Assembly (NCBI RefSeq): GCF_014839805.1
Contig: NC_051116.1
Span: 4,755,556 to 4,819,555 of the forward strand
Direction: 5' to 3'
Length of the DNA: 64,000 nucleotides
DNA from: Manduca sexta
Taxonomy: Eukaryota > Arthropoda > Insecta > Lepidoptera > Sphingidae
The stretch's first letter is position 1. Every line of letters begins with the position of its first letter. A program made the translations under genes and the position numbers. The notes under the pieces are model-generated. The model was given only the letters and a program-made list of their open reading frames with translations, was not told where the DNA came from and made no database searches. Shown piece after piece: positions 20,275 to 28,812 of this stretch.

Positions 20275-20991
20275 TCATTTGTCTGTATCTATTGTATATT
20301 TAACACAATCGTCCTTACTAGCCAACTGTTTAGTAATATTGTATATGGTGTCCTTTACGGTTTGCAGGTTCTTATCACAGTCACTTTCTGCGTAATATTT
20401 AAGTCGCACTTCAGCGTGTTTCCACTGTTCCATCGTTGCAATATTTTTTATTTTATTAACGTCGTAAATTTCAATTTTAATCAGGTGTGATGCATGTGTG
20501 CCGTCGTCGCTGTTAGATTTGATGTACGAAATGCCACCACCACTCGTCGATCGACCAACACTGGATGACTTTTTCGTATTCGTCTTTTTTTCTTCTTTGG
20601 TTTTTCGAAAAAGTCATCGATGTTGTTAAATTCGTTCGATCTTTTATTGGCTATGATCGCCTTTTTGACTTTGGCTGCGAGGGTCCCTTCTTCGTCACTA
20701 GGTTCGTCGTTTTCATCAGCGTAATAATAACTCTTGAAAGTATTTTCAGAAAACTGTAATAAAAATTAATAAAAATGTTTTAGTTATCAGTTAAGTAAGT
20801 AGTATGTGATAAATACGTATAGGTATGCTAAGTATAAATGTACAAGTTAATAACAATGATAAATTAATAAGAGATCGAAGACAGCTAAAATGTATTAACC
20901 TCGTGGACAACACATATAATAAACAATTAATTAAACATCTAGTTGGTTATAACAACGTTAGGTCAAAGTATAAAAAGGTACTTACATTCAT
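20275..20991 (-). CDS. Spliced Polinton gene of unknown function near the right end (frameshifted)
   Basis: ATG at 20991-20989 plus one codon, then a consensus donor GTAAGT (20985-20980) and an intron of 232 bp ending TTTTTATTACAG at 20754. Exon 2 (20753-20275) reads in phase: an acidic block (YYADENDEPSDEEG), a nuclear-localisation-like KPKKKKR, then, after a single-base shift at the T7 run 20585-20591, a Ser/Gly-rich linker and a segment with HLIKIEIYDVNKIKN, EQWKHAEVRLKYYAES and LASKDDCVKYTIDTDK before TGA at 20277-20275. Total is about 165 residues. I recognise no family. Its position at the element end, its own TATA box and the probable nuclear signal suggest an early regulatory or DNA-binding protein; this is inference. 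Confidence 0.6.
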
Positions 20992-21098
20992 TTTGTAACA
21001 GTTTCACTATTTTAACACTTCACTATTACACTTAACTGGAGATCTCGCTTGGAACAGAGCACAGAGTGGAATACGATACCATGTGATTTTGAGTCGGT

Positions 21099-21106
21099 CT
21101 TTTATA
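21099..21106 (-). promoter_or_regulatory. TATA box for the right-end gene
   Basis: TATAAAAG on the minus strand, 108 nt before the ATG at 20991. The intervening leader contains a 16-codon upstream ORF (ATG near 21083), which could dampen translation or mean that the true transcription start lies downstream of it. Confidence 0.55.
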
Positions 21107-21574
21107 TGGAGAGCGAGTATTGTTTCCTTACAGACAAGACTAAACATGTTTCCAACTTTCACCATAAATTTTATATTGAATACGTATTATTCGGAAATGG
21201 GAATAATAGAGACGAGACCTATTGTTAAAAATAATAGAGAAGTAGTAAATCATTGATAAAATATAGTTACCACCCGTGGCAACAATGAGAGGATGCAAAG
21301 GTTTTGTACCTAGAATTTGGGTAATGTATTATGTATGACAAACAATTGATTGATTTATCTTTCACAAACAATGGCCATAATGTGTAAAGGGTCAGTATTG
21401 AGTAATTGTAAACGGTTATTAAGTAGAAATACGATACAAAGACCTTAGCGTTTTTCAATAAAAAAGGATCGCTGATAGAAAGTAGAAAGACAAAAGCATA
21501 AGGAAACAAAGGGAACAGGTCCAAGCTTGAAAATGAGCCGTAGAGCATGAGTAAAGTTAATGCATCACTCCATT
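21107..21574. other. Upstream region of the right-end Polinton gene
   Basis: AT-rich, with no family-recognisable frame. The longest minus-strand frame (21267-21677) begins inside the 22-bp repeats and is probably spurious. Likely promoter or regulatory DNA. Confidence 0.4.
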
Positions 21575-21890
21575 CGCGGGTGATATAAATGCAATCCGCG
21601 TACGTTGGTAATGAAATCCACGGTAAACTTCGACGTAACATGCGGGCGGTACAAGAGTAATCCGCGGACGGTATCATTGAAAGTCGCGGCCGATAACAAT
21701 TATAATTCGCGGGCGGTATAATTTTAATTCGCGGGCGCTATCATTTTAATTCGCGGTCGGTATTATTTTAATTCGCGGTTGATATCATTTTAATTCGCGG
21801 TCGGTATTATTTTAATTCGCGGTCGGTATTATTTTAATTCGCGGTTGATATCAATTTAATTCGCGGTTGATATCAATTTAATTCGCGGAT
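21575..21890. repeat. Subterminal 22-bp tandem repeats (right, about 14 units)
   Basis: On the plus strand units read CGCGG(T/G)(C/T)G(G/A)TAT.A(T/A)TTTAATT with period 22. The outer six are identical to the left array. Going inward the units lose similarity step by step (CGCGGCCGATAACAATTATAATT, CGCGGACGGTATCATTGAAAGT, then units barely recognisable near 21575). The array is more than twice as long as on the left. Confidence 0.88.
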
Positions 21891-21990
21891 AGTATGGTGG
21901 CCCGGCCCTGGAGCAGGCCGCGGACCCCCCGTGGCTGGGGGCGCGGGGTGGCTTCGCAGGTGCTCGGGTATCGGTGAATCCCTTACTACT
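21759..21990. repeat. Right terminal inverted repeat of the Polinton
   Basis: Exact reverse complement of 8185-8416 as far as I can compare by eye, ending CCCTTACTACT-3'. It includes the GC-rich head at 21897-21971. Identity of the two ends indicates a recent insertion or conversion between ends. Confidence 0.93.
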
Positions 21991-21996
21991 TTTATA
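21991..21996. repeat. Right 6-bp target-site duplication of the Polinton
   Basis: TTTATA, identical to 8179-8184. Confidence 0.92.
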
Positions 21997-22080
21997 TTAC
22001 CATTCTCTCCTGTTTCGAAGACTTTGCAGCTTTCATTCTTCATTATTTCTAACATTCGCGTAAACATAAGAAGTCATTAT
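21997..22080 (+). repeat. Right half of the foldback repeat that received the Polinton
   Basis: TTACCATTCTCTCCTGTTTCGAAGACTTTGCAGC followed by TAACATTCGCGTAAACATAAGAAGTCAT matches the foldback family. The other half, GGACTTTATTGCGGTTA before the duplication, lies at about 8150-8178. Confidence 0.7.
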
Positions 22081-22621
22081 AGACCTTTGCATCTCACACA
22101 CAACATTATTTTTCTAATTATAGATTCTTGCACTATGTTTAAGAAATCATAATGAGTAAAACAATATCACACAATCATGAATAAATAATGCCCTCTCCAC
22201 ACAAACGCACATCTTAACCGATAAGTTGAGTAGCCGACTCACCCAACTAGTTTGACAAATTATTTTTATTTCACGGGCCTCGTTTGCGGTCGCTGCGGGA
22301 TATTTGAAACTGGAAAGTTTGTTACCGAGAACATTGTCGTGTGCATGTCCTATATTTTCCTTTCATGTGTTAAGAGTATTATAAAAGTTGAGTATTCGCG
22401 CCATGCATTTTTCGTACTAAAAAGTTTATATTTGAGCGCACGGAGACCTTTTTTAATGAATTGACGCGCCTGGTATGGAATTAAAATGCTAAAACTAAGG
22501 ATTTTTACTTCCAAATACGCGCTCTCAAGATGCGTTGTAAATCCACATATGCCTATACCCTTACTTTTATAAGTGTTATTATATACACACAGTTGTACAA
22601 TTCCACAGTTCCACATTGATT
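22081..22621. other. No gene recognised
   Basis: Short open frames on both strands (for example 22252-22464) overlap each other and show no family features. Confidence 0.4.
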
Positions 22622-22765
22622 GACACAGTATCAACTCGGAGCCAGGAATATGTGCCCGATATGGGCTTGCGTCCCATCACATCATGGGACGAAATACGCA
22701 CGGCGAAAATTATGTGCGCCAGCTGCGCCTCTGCATACCCCTTCAGTGATAAAAGGTATGAGTAT
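22622..22765 (+). repeat. SINE family 2, 3' part
   Basis: Contains GGAATATGTGCCCGATATGGGC, CATCACATCATGGGACG, GCGCCTCTGCATACCCCTTC and ATAAAAGG. The tRNA-like head is lacking. Confidence 0.6.
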
Positions 22766-23069
22766 ATGTTGACAGTTCGAAATTCCTGCAATATTGTGTC
22801 ATGCATCGGCAGCCTGACGTCTGCGCATCGCCTTAATTTTGTATGCGTATAGAACATGCAGTGGTATTTATAAAACAAAATTATAAGGTCCCGATACTCA
22901 ACAAGCGAACTGGACGTATTTAAATTGCCTTGAATCCTGTTCGATACAGTTAAACCAGAACGCAAACTGGTTTCAAAATTAATCTCGATGTTTATGATGG
23001 GAATTAAATATTAGTAGCGTAATTTATTCCAAAGTATTGTATAATACGTGAGAGATCTTTATATGGTAT

Positions 23070-23240
23070 TTTTTATGCGGGCATGACAAAATGATCTGAT
23101 GGTAAGTAGAGTGGTGTGCAATAGAATATCGACTGACGAGAGATAATTAGTCTTCGCTACTATGGCGGGTTTTAACACCTTGTGTACGGTGGTCGCTATC
23201 CGGGCGGATATAAAATATATCCTATCACCAGCGTTTCGTT
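23070..23240 (+). repeat. Repeat family 3, internally deleted
   Basis: Both ends are present (CTGATGGTAAGTAGAGTGG..CGACTGACGAGAGA and ACTATGGCGGGTTTTAACACC..ATCCGGGCGGATATAAAATA), but the middle part seen in 51362-51603 is missing. Confidence 0.6.
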
Positions 23241-23247
23241 ATTTTTT

Positions 23248-23583
23248 AATAATAATAATATCAGCCCTGTATTGTATAATGTCCTATTGGGCACGGGCCT
23301 CCTCTACTACTGAGAGGGATTAGGCCATAGTCCACCACGCTGGCCTAGTGCGAATTGGTAGACTTCACACACCTTCGAAATTCCTATAGAGAACTTCTCA
23401 GGTGTGCAAGTTTCCTCACGATGTTTTCCTTCACCGTTAAAGCAAATAATAATTTACAAAGAATACACCCATAGAAATTTTAGAAGTCATAGGTGATTGA
23501 TGACGTGAAGAATCCCAAGGGATTTGAACTGCGGACATTTGTCTTAGCAGTCCGTTCCACACCCAACTACGCTATCGCCGCTT
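23248..23583 (-). repeat. tRNA-derived SINE, family 1
   Basis: Reverse, near full length: (AAT)n tail, AATATCAGCCCTG, the GAGAGGGATTAGGCC body and the tRNA-like head ending CTACGCTATCGCCGCTT. It abuts the family 3 repeat to its left. Confidence 0.8.
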
Positions 23584-24009
23584 ACGAGATCTTTACTTAA
23601 CATATATTTAAATGACCACAGCATTATATAACAGCCATTAATACACTATTTACTGCTGGAATGTTTTAATTTGTTGTATTTTATGATCTCGTCTCGCCGC
23701 TTGTGATTAGTTGTATATTAAAATCGTAAGTTTATATTGAATGTAAACAGTGGTCTCTTTCGATATTGAAATGAAATGTCATTTGCAACCTTATTTCATA
23801 GGCAACATGGCATATTTTTAACATTTATTCATGAAAATATTTTGGTAGAAGATACATGGGCTTTGAAATCATCATGGTAAGATCTCCTACAGTTTATTAT
23901 ATTTGGGAAGATAATAAAAGTGACTGGGTTTTTCCATCTTTAAAATTACTCAGTGGCAGCTCGGTGTCAGGAAGTTGGCCGTGTAATAACCGCGTACCAT
24001 AGAAAATAC

Positions 24010-25205
24010 GTAAAGCCATTGGTCCTGTGCCTGATCTCTCTTGTCATGTCGGATTGCCGTCTCAGCGGACTATGAGAGAGAAGGAACGGAGAGTGCTTGT
24101 GTAAGGCGCGTTGGGGTAAGATTGTAGGAGGTGTAACATCGTATAAATCAAATAACTCGCCATTGTGTTATAATTTTTATTTTTGGACAACACTGCCTGC
24201 GACCCCATTTTGTTCCCTACGTTTCACTAGTTCACATGAGTGATTTCGTCAAACAAATAATGTTTACTGTGCTAAAAAACAGAATGTCGGTATGTCGTCG
24301 TTCCCTGGCAGATCCGGATTAACCCCATGCAAGAATTTGCCTAGTTTTTATTGAGTATTTACTGTTTTTAATTCATTTCGTACCTATATAGTATCATAAA
24401 GCAAATAAATCTTGTGACTTATTTATTCAAATTTGTCATTACACGTATATTCCCTGAGATCCGATCTTTAAACATACAATTATTTGTCGTTAAAGGACGG
24501 ATTAAAATCGTTCGATCTAGCACTTGTAAAATATTGAAAGTTATTGTCAAAATTTATAGACGAAGACGTCTGAACTCAGTAATTATGTAATTTTTTTTAG
24601 CTCAGGTGAATGGTCGATTTTGTATATTTGTTATTTATTTACACGTGTATGTACTATTTCTTCCAATATTCTTAAAAACATCTACAGTGTCACTCATGTG
24701 AGGTAAGATCGTATGGCTAGAACTAATAAAAAAACAAAGTTCGCTTCTAAAAATATCTCACGATATTTATAATTTTTTTTGAACATTTATAAATGGCTAT
24801 CTAGATCAGAATATGCTCTTTTTATGGATTTTAGAATCCCTTTATCATAGACGATTTTAGATAGTAGTTCGAAGTATACCTGTGAAGGTCCTATCTTTCT
24901 CACACATTTCTAAAAGTATGGTATTTTTTAAACCATTATAAAACATTAACTGTTATAACTGTTATAAGGAATTGAAAAAAAATATATATCATTTAATATA
25001 TTCAATAACATATAGCTAGGTTAATGATTCATTATGATAACTTTTATTGAATTCTTGTAAAAAAAATATTCGAGAACACTGTTTAACACGTCGAAAAAGC
25101 GTCCGATTTAACCCCAACGCACCTTATTGCGCACACACTTGCGCTCTATTATATTTTCCGCGTGGCTGATCTCCGGTTAGATTGGCCGCCAAGGCTGAAA
25201 TTCAA
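24010..25205 (-). repeat. Repeat family 7 interrupted by a 1-kb element
   Basis: The left part 24010-24103 (GCCATTGGTCCTGTGCC.., ..GAGAAGGAACGGAGAGTGC) and right part 25125-25205 (TTGCGCACACACTTGCGC..GATCTCCGGTTAG..GGCCGCC) together match 40650-40835. The insertion is described separately. Confidence 0.65.
24104..25124. mobile_element. Non-autonomous DNA transposon, TA target duplication
   Basis: 1021 bp with short inverted ends AGGCGCGTTGGGGTAAG / CTTATT-facing TTAACCCCAACGCACCT, flanked by TA on both sides. It interrupts a family 7 repeat, whose uninterrupted copy at about 40740 shows the empty site. TA duplication suggests a Tc1/mariner-type mobiliser. It has no coding frame and is strongly AT-rich inside. 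Confidence 0.7.
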
Positions 25206-26046
25206 TGATTCTTCAAAAAATTAAAATAAAAAAACAAAATAATGTCTTAAAAAATACTACACAACACGTGTTACGATGCAATAACTGTAGATGGCTCGTT
25301 CGTTCCTAATTACCTAGAACGTATGATGGTAATAAGACTTTCACCCTTCAAAAGTCAGTCTCAAACTAAGTGAAACGTCAGACTACAAAAACAAACTCCT
25401 CCAAAGAACCAAGCAAACATGAATGGTAGAGGGTCTATTAAAAAATTCCCACCTCTGGAAAGCATGCGCTCTAACTGTCAATAAAAAAATACACAAACAG
25501 AGATCGGTATCGGGCGGTCACGATTTTCACATTAGCTCATGCACTGTGACGGTGAGATGAGGTGACATAAGCAAGTGAGTGGAGACGGGTAAAAAATAAT
25601 AAAAAAGCAAGATCTTTCAGTAAACGTTTAAAAAAAAGTAAAAATCTATATCTTTCAATATCTACGTAGTACCAAATAGTAACCTATTTAATTCAGTGTT
25701 TATATTTATAGAGTTTTTAATATTATTTATAATTAATTAGATTATGTAAGTATATTATGTGTAAAAAATACTTCAAAACACTGAGTAATTTGATAGTCGG
25801 TGAGGATATTTGTTGACTACTATCGTATATATTTTAGTAAAAAATATTTATTTGTAATATTATAACGTTTAAGTAACGAGAAATATATCTCTGGCAAAAG
25901 AAAACGAATGAAAAATGGTTTATAGTCAGATGTTTATTTAAACTAAGGTACACTCTTAGGTCTAATGTAATTGCTTTCTCATCCCAGTATAAATATTTGA
26001 ATAGATAAACTAGATATTTTACTTTGATGAGAAGACAAAAGTTACT
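25206..26046. other. No gene recognised
   Basis: AT-rich DNA upstream of the tRNA genes; no repeat family is identified. Confidence 0.4.
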
Positions 26047-26118
26047 TTCCCGTACCGGGAATCGAACCGCAGCCTCCTGGGTGAAAGCCAGGTATCCTAG
26101 CCACTAGACCATACGGGA
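26047..26118 (-). tRNA. tRNA-Glu (anticodon TTC), T-stem anomalous
   Basis: 72-nt cloverleaf on the minus strand: acceptor TCCCGTA / TACGGGA with discriminator A, D-arm with GGTCTAGTGGCTAGGAT, and anticodon stem-loop CCTGG-CTTTCAC-CCAGG (anticodon TTC). The T arm reads TGCGG-TTCGATT-CCCGG, giving two mismatches, whereas the neighbour 350 bp away reads TCGGG. The CG/GC swap makes this either a pseudogene or a base-call error. The Pol III A and B boxes are largely kept. Confidence 0.88.
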
Positions 26119-26461
26119 GATGTAGACTCGTTACTATGCTATTGAATACTATCAAGCAAACGTATTTAATATTTTTTTTTAGGAATCTAACTAGTATTGG
26201 AGTTAAAACTACGTCATAAAAGAGTTATTTTTTAAATTGTCAGATAATAGTTAACCATCAAATAAAATATAACCTATCTAAATATAAATATGAGATAAAT
26301 TGACAACTTTATAAATACTTCTGCCATATGAAATTCATTTGTGTTGTTCTTTATCCTGCGAAAAAAAAATCAGATGTTAAAAAAAATTGCCTTTAAACAA
26401 GTTTACTTATTACAGAAAAAGACCGAAGAAAATAGTACTTCTGAAGTTAATAAAAAGAATT

Positions 26462-26533
26462 TTCCCGTACCGGGAATCGAACCCGAGCCTCCTGGGTGAA
26501 AGCCAGGTATCCTAGCCACTAGACCATACGGGA
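26462..26533 (-). tRNA. tRNA-Glu (anticodon TTC)
   Basis: Complete 72-nt cloverleaf with all stems paired: acceptor TCCCGTA/TACGGGA, D arm, anticodon stem CCTGG/CCAGG with loop CTTTCAC, and T arm TCGGG-TTCGATT-CCCGG. No intron. Same strand as the copy at 26047-26118 and identical to it except in the T stem. A second-copy tandem arrangement is normal for insect tRNA-Glu. Confidence 0.96.
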
Positions 26534-27036
26534 GATGCTAACTTCTGACTAATTTTACATCAGTTATTCTAGGCAAGTGTCAATCAAACAAGCATAATAT
26601 TGTAACATATTTTATTTTAAATTCACAATTAAAATTGGTTGCTAAGTTGCAAGCAACTTAGAAAGAAGAAAAAGAAAAAAAGTATGTACCGTGACCATGA
26701 AATCTGCAATCTCCAAAACGGGAGAAAATTCAAATATAAAAAACCGATATAAAATCTGAATACCAGTTTTATTTCGATGTCATGACAAATCTTTAATTAA
26801 TTTATCTGTCACAACATGCATAAATACAAACACTTCTAAAAAAATCATCTTGTATTACTTTTAATTTAACATTCGTAATAAACCTTCTGTACCAAATTTA
26901 TTTAATTTTACATGACGGTCAACAGTAACATTTTGAAATAAAACGGTAGTGACGTAATCTGAGCGGCATCTGTGACGGGTTTTGTTTGTAAACTGGTAGT
27001 AGGCAAGGTGCATAGTGAGAAATAGATGTTAAAATA

Positions 27037-27400
27037 TTGAAAACGAACATACAACAGAACAACTCAAACACCGGCTCAGAAACGAATCTCCATCCAACTC
27101 TTCATCTAACTACGAACCTAGGACTCCCATTCACAGACCCGGTTCCTCTACCAGAACCAGGATATGATAATGAGCTGATGAAGCAGTATCTAAGATATAG
27201 TGGGGATTTTAACCAGCCGATCAACAGTCTGAATTTTAAGGTGACTGAATTATATTCTCGGTGCTGCGAGCTCGCACCAGCTTATTACGGCATGCACCAT
27301 TGACGCGCGCGCTGCGTGTGCTCAATACTTTGTCCAACCAGATTGATATATTTTCATGCTCTTTGACGGAATTCACATCGGCCGCTTATGTAATAGTAAG
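27037..27400 (+). pseudogene. Possible host exon or gene fragment, unidentified
   Basis: An open frame to 27303 has balanced composition (QQNNSNTGSETNLHPTLHLT, LPFTDPVPLPEPGYDNEL, ELYSRCCELAPAYYGMHH) unlike the AT-rich neighbours. From about 27295 the adjacent frame stays open (LTRALRVLNTLSNQIDIFS, EFTSAAYVI) up to a donor-like GTAAGT at about 27389-27394. This could be one exon with a 1-nt error or a decayed gene. No ATG begins the frame, so an upstream exon would be needed. I recognise no family. Confidence 0.35.
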
Positions 27401-27556
27401 TAATAATAAAATATTATAATAACTATCGTACTACACTATTGTATTGGGTATTACCTGTAAAATAGTTGTATGTGGAAATGAATAAAATGAAAATAAATAA
27501 ATATAATAAATATTTTACTAGGATTCCTTGTGAATACCCGCGTTGAAGACAATATT

Positions 27557-28235
27557 AATGCATGCACGGCAAAGTGTTACTGCACCTGATGGTAAGTGGT
27601 GTGGGGTCCAATAGAATGTCGACTGACGAGAGACGATTACCCCGCGACAGTCTTCTTTTTATTTATTTTTCTCACACACAATCATTACAGAAGTATTCCA
27701 TCCGACAATGTGAGGTAACTATCATTAATAAAAAAAAAAAACAGTTACGTATAAAACAAAACAATCTTAAACATTATTAAAACATAGAACAAAATAAAAC
27801 TTAAAATTACCAAATACTAATTATTATGTGTAACAGAGAATAAATAACAAAGTCTGCCAATTCACTCCACTTACATGCCAAAATATCTGTTTTGGCATGT
27901 ACCTCATTTTTAGTCTACCAATCCGCACTAGGCCAGCGTGGTGGACTAAGGCCTAATCCCTCTCAGTAGTAGAGGAGGCCCGTGCCCAACAGTGGGACAG
28001 TATATAATACAGGGCTGATATTATTATTTTATTATTATGTACCTCATTAATTTGCCTAATCGTTCGGATGAAAGCCGCTTTTGGAGTTGACAGAATTTTG
28101 CCGGCCTGTTGGAACCGGGTATGCACAGACTGATCCCGGAACGCGATACACGTCGGCCACTATGGCGGGTTTTAACGCCTTTTGTATGGGCGCTATCCGG
28201 GCGAATATAAAATATATATTGATAAGATAGTGTCA
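27557..28235 (+). repeat. Repeat family 3 split by inserted DNA
   Basis: The left part 27557-27655 (CTGATGGTAAGTGGTGTGGGGTCC..ACGAGAGACGATTACCCCGCG) and right part 28080-28235 (GAATTTTGCCGGCCTGTTGG..ACTATGGCGGGTTTTAACGCC) are the two halves of one unit. The 425 bp between include AT-rich DNA and a SINE 3' fragment. Confidence 0.55.
27912..28037 (+). repeat. SINE family 1, 3' fragment
   Basis: CTACCAATCCGCACTAGGCCAG through TAATACAGGGCTGATATTATT and an ATT-rich tail. The tRNA head is missing, as in 5'-truncated retroposition. Confidence 0.75.
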
Positions 28236-28539
28236 ATGGACAAACGGAACACGCCTACCAGTAGCACGACTCGGTTTATATCTATTCATTTCCTTTTGAA
28301 ATATTTGCTTAATTGCCACTGACGGATTGTTATTAGACTTTGTATAACAACTACCTATTGACATGTGAAAGTGTTGGATGTTTGAATGTTCTAGAATTGC
28401 CTCAGGGGGACTCGGTTATCATTAGGTTTTAATGTTCTAGAAGAATACAGATACAGATGATGATGGATTTTGATGTAATTTGGTACACAAATAACCAAAG
28501 CTGGCAAAATGTAACTTTTATTAACTCTTGGTCTCTCGT

Positions 28540-28690
28540 GAATCGCCGGCGAGCCAAGACAGCTACATGACATTTGCGTGTGTCACGGGATTATAACCTT
28601 ATATACTACATATATACTACATAATAAGGTTATTTTTCCGTCACACGCGTAGCTGTCAATGTTTGCCGGCAAACATTCAGCTACCTCACG
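28540..28690. repeat. Large imperfect inverted repeat (foldback)
   Basis: Arms around GACAGCTACATGACATTTGCGTGTGTCACGG..ATAACCTTAT and ATAAGGTTAT..CCGTCACACGCGTAGCTGTC meet at an AT-rich loop near 28600-28620. GCCGGCGAGCC and TTTGCCGGC extend the pairing. Probably a MITE-like foldback. A SINE 1 fragment lies at 28755-28812. Confidence 0.55.
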
Positions 28691-28691
28691 G

Positions 28692-28745
28692 GTTAACCGA
28701 CTTCAAAAAAGAAAGAGGTTCTCAATTCGACTGATGTTTTCATTT
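28692..28745 (+). repeat. Short dispersed repeat 'TTAACCGACTTCAAAAAA'
   Basis: Begins TTAACCGACTTCAAAAAAG and continues GAGGTTCTCAATTCGAC. Related starts occur at 54548 and 60788, and an inverted copy at about 36955-37150. Its class is unknown. Confidence 0.5.
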
Positions 28746-28812
28746 TATTGCAAACGTTGTAGTAGAGGAGACCCGTGCCCAGCAGTGACAGTATATAATA
28801 CAGGGCTGATAT

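Larger units (their letters stand above)
8185..21990 (-). mobile_element. Polinton/Maverick virus-like transposon (13.8 kb)
   Basis: Complete element bounded by 232-bp inverted repeats starting 5'-AGTAGTAAGGG and by the 6-bp duplication TTTATA. It carries the recognised Polinton gene set, all on the minus strand: family B DNA polymerase, retroviral-type integrase with chromodomain, A32/HerA-type packaging ATPase, adenain-like protease, double-jelly-roll major capsid protein, single-jelly-roll minor capsid protein and a pX-like core protein, plus conserved small proteins. The length is slightly below the usual 15-20 kb. Most frames carry single-base breaks and there is a 500-N gap in PolB; only the minor capsid gene is a single unbroken full-length frame. 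Whether the breaks are decay or sequencing error is open: the inverted repeats show no difference, and sequence duplicated across the gap disagrees with itself. The element sits inside a copy of the local foldback repeat. Confidence 0.97.

Noticed and set aside
21267..21677. 136-codon minus-strand frame with many hydrophobic residues
   Set aside because: It begins within the decayed 22-bp repeats and runs through the presumed promoter region of the right-end gene; no domain or signal supports it.
22616..22965. Overlapping frames on both strands near 22616-22965
   Set aside because: They derive mainly from a SINE family 2 fragment and flanking DNA; no domain is visible.
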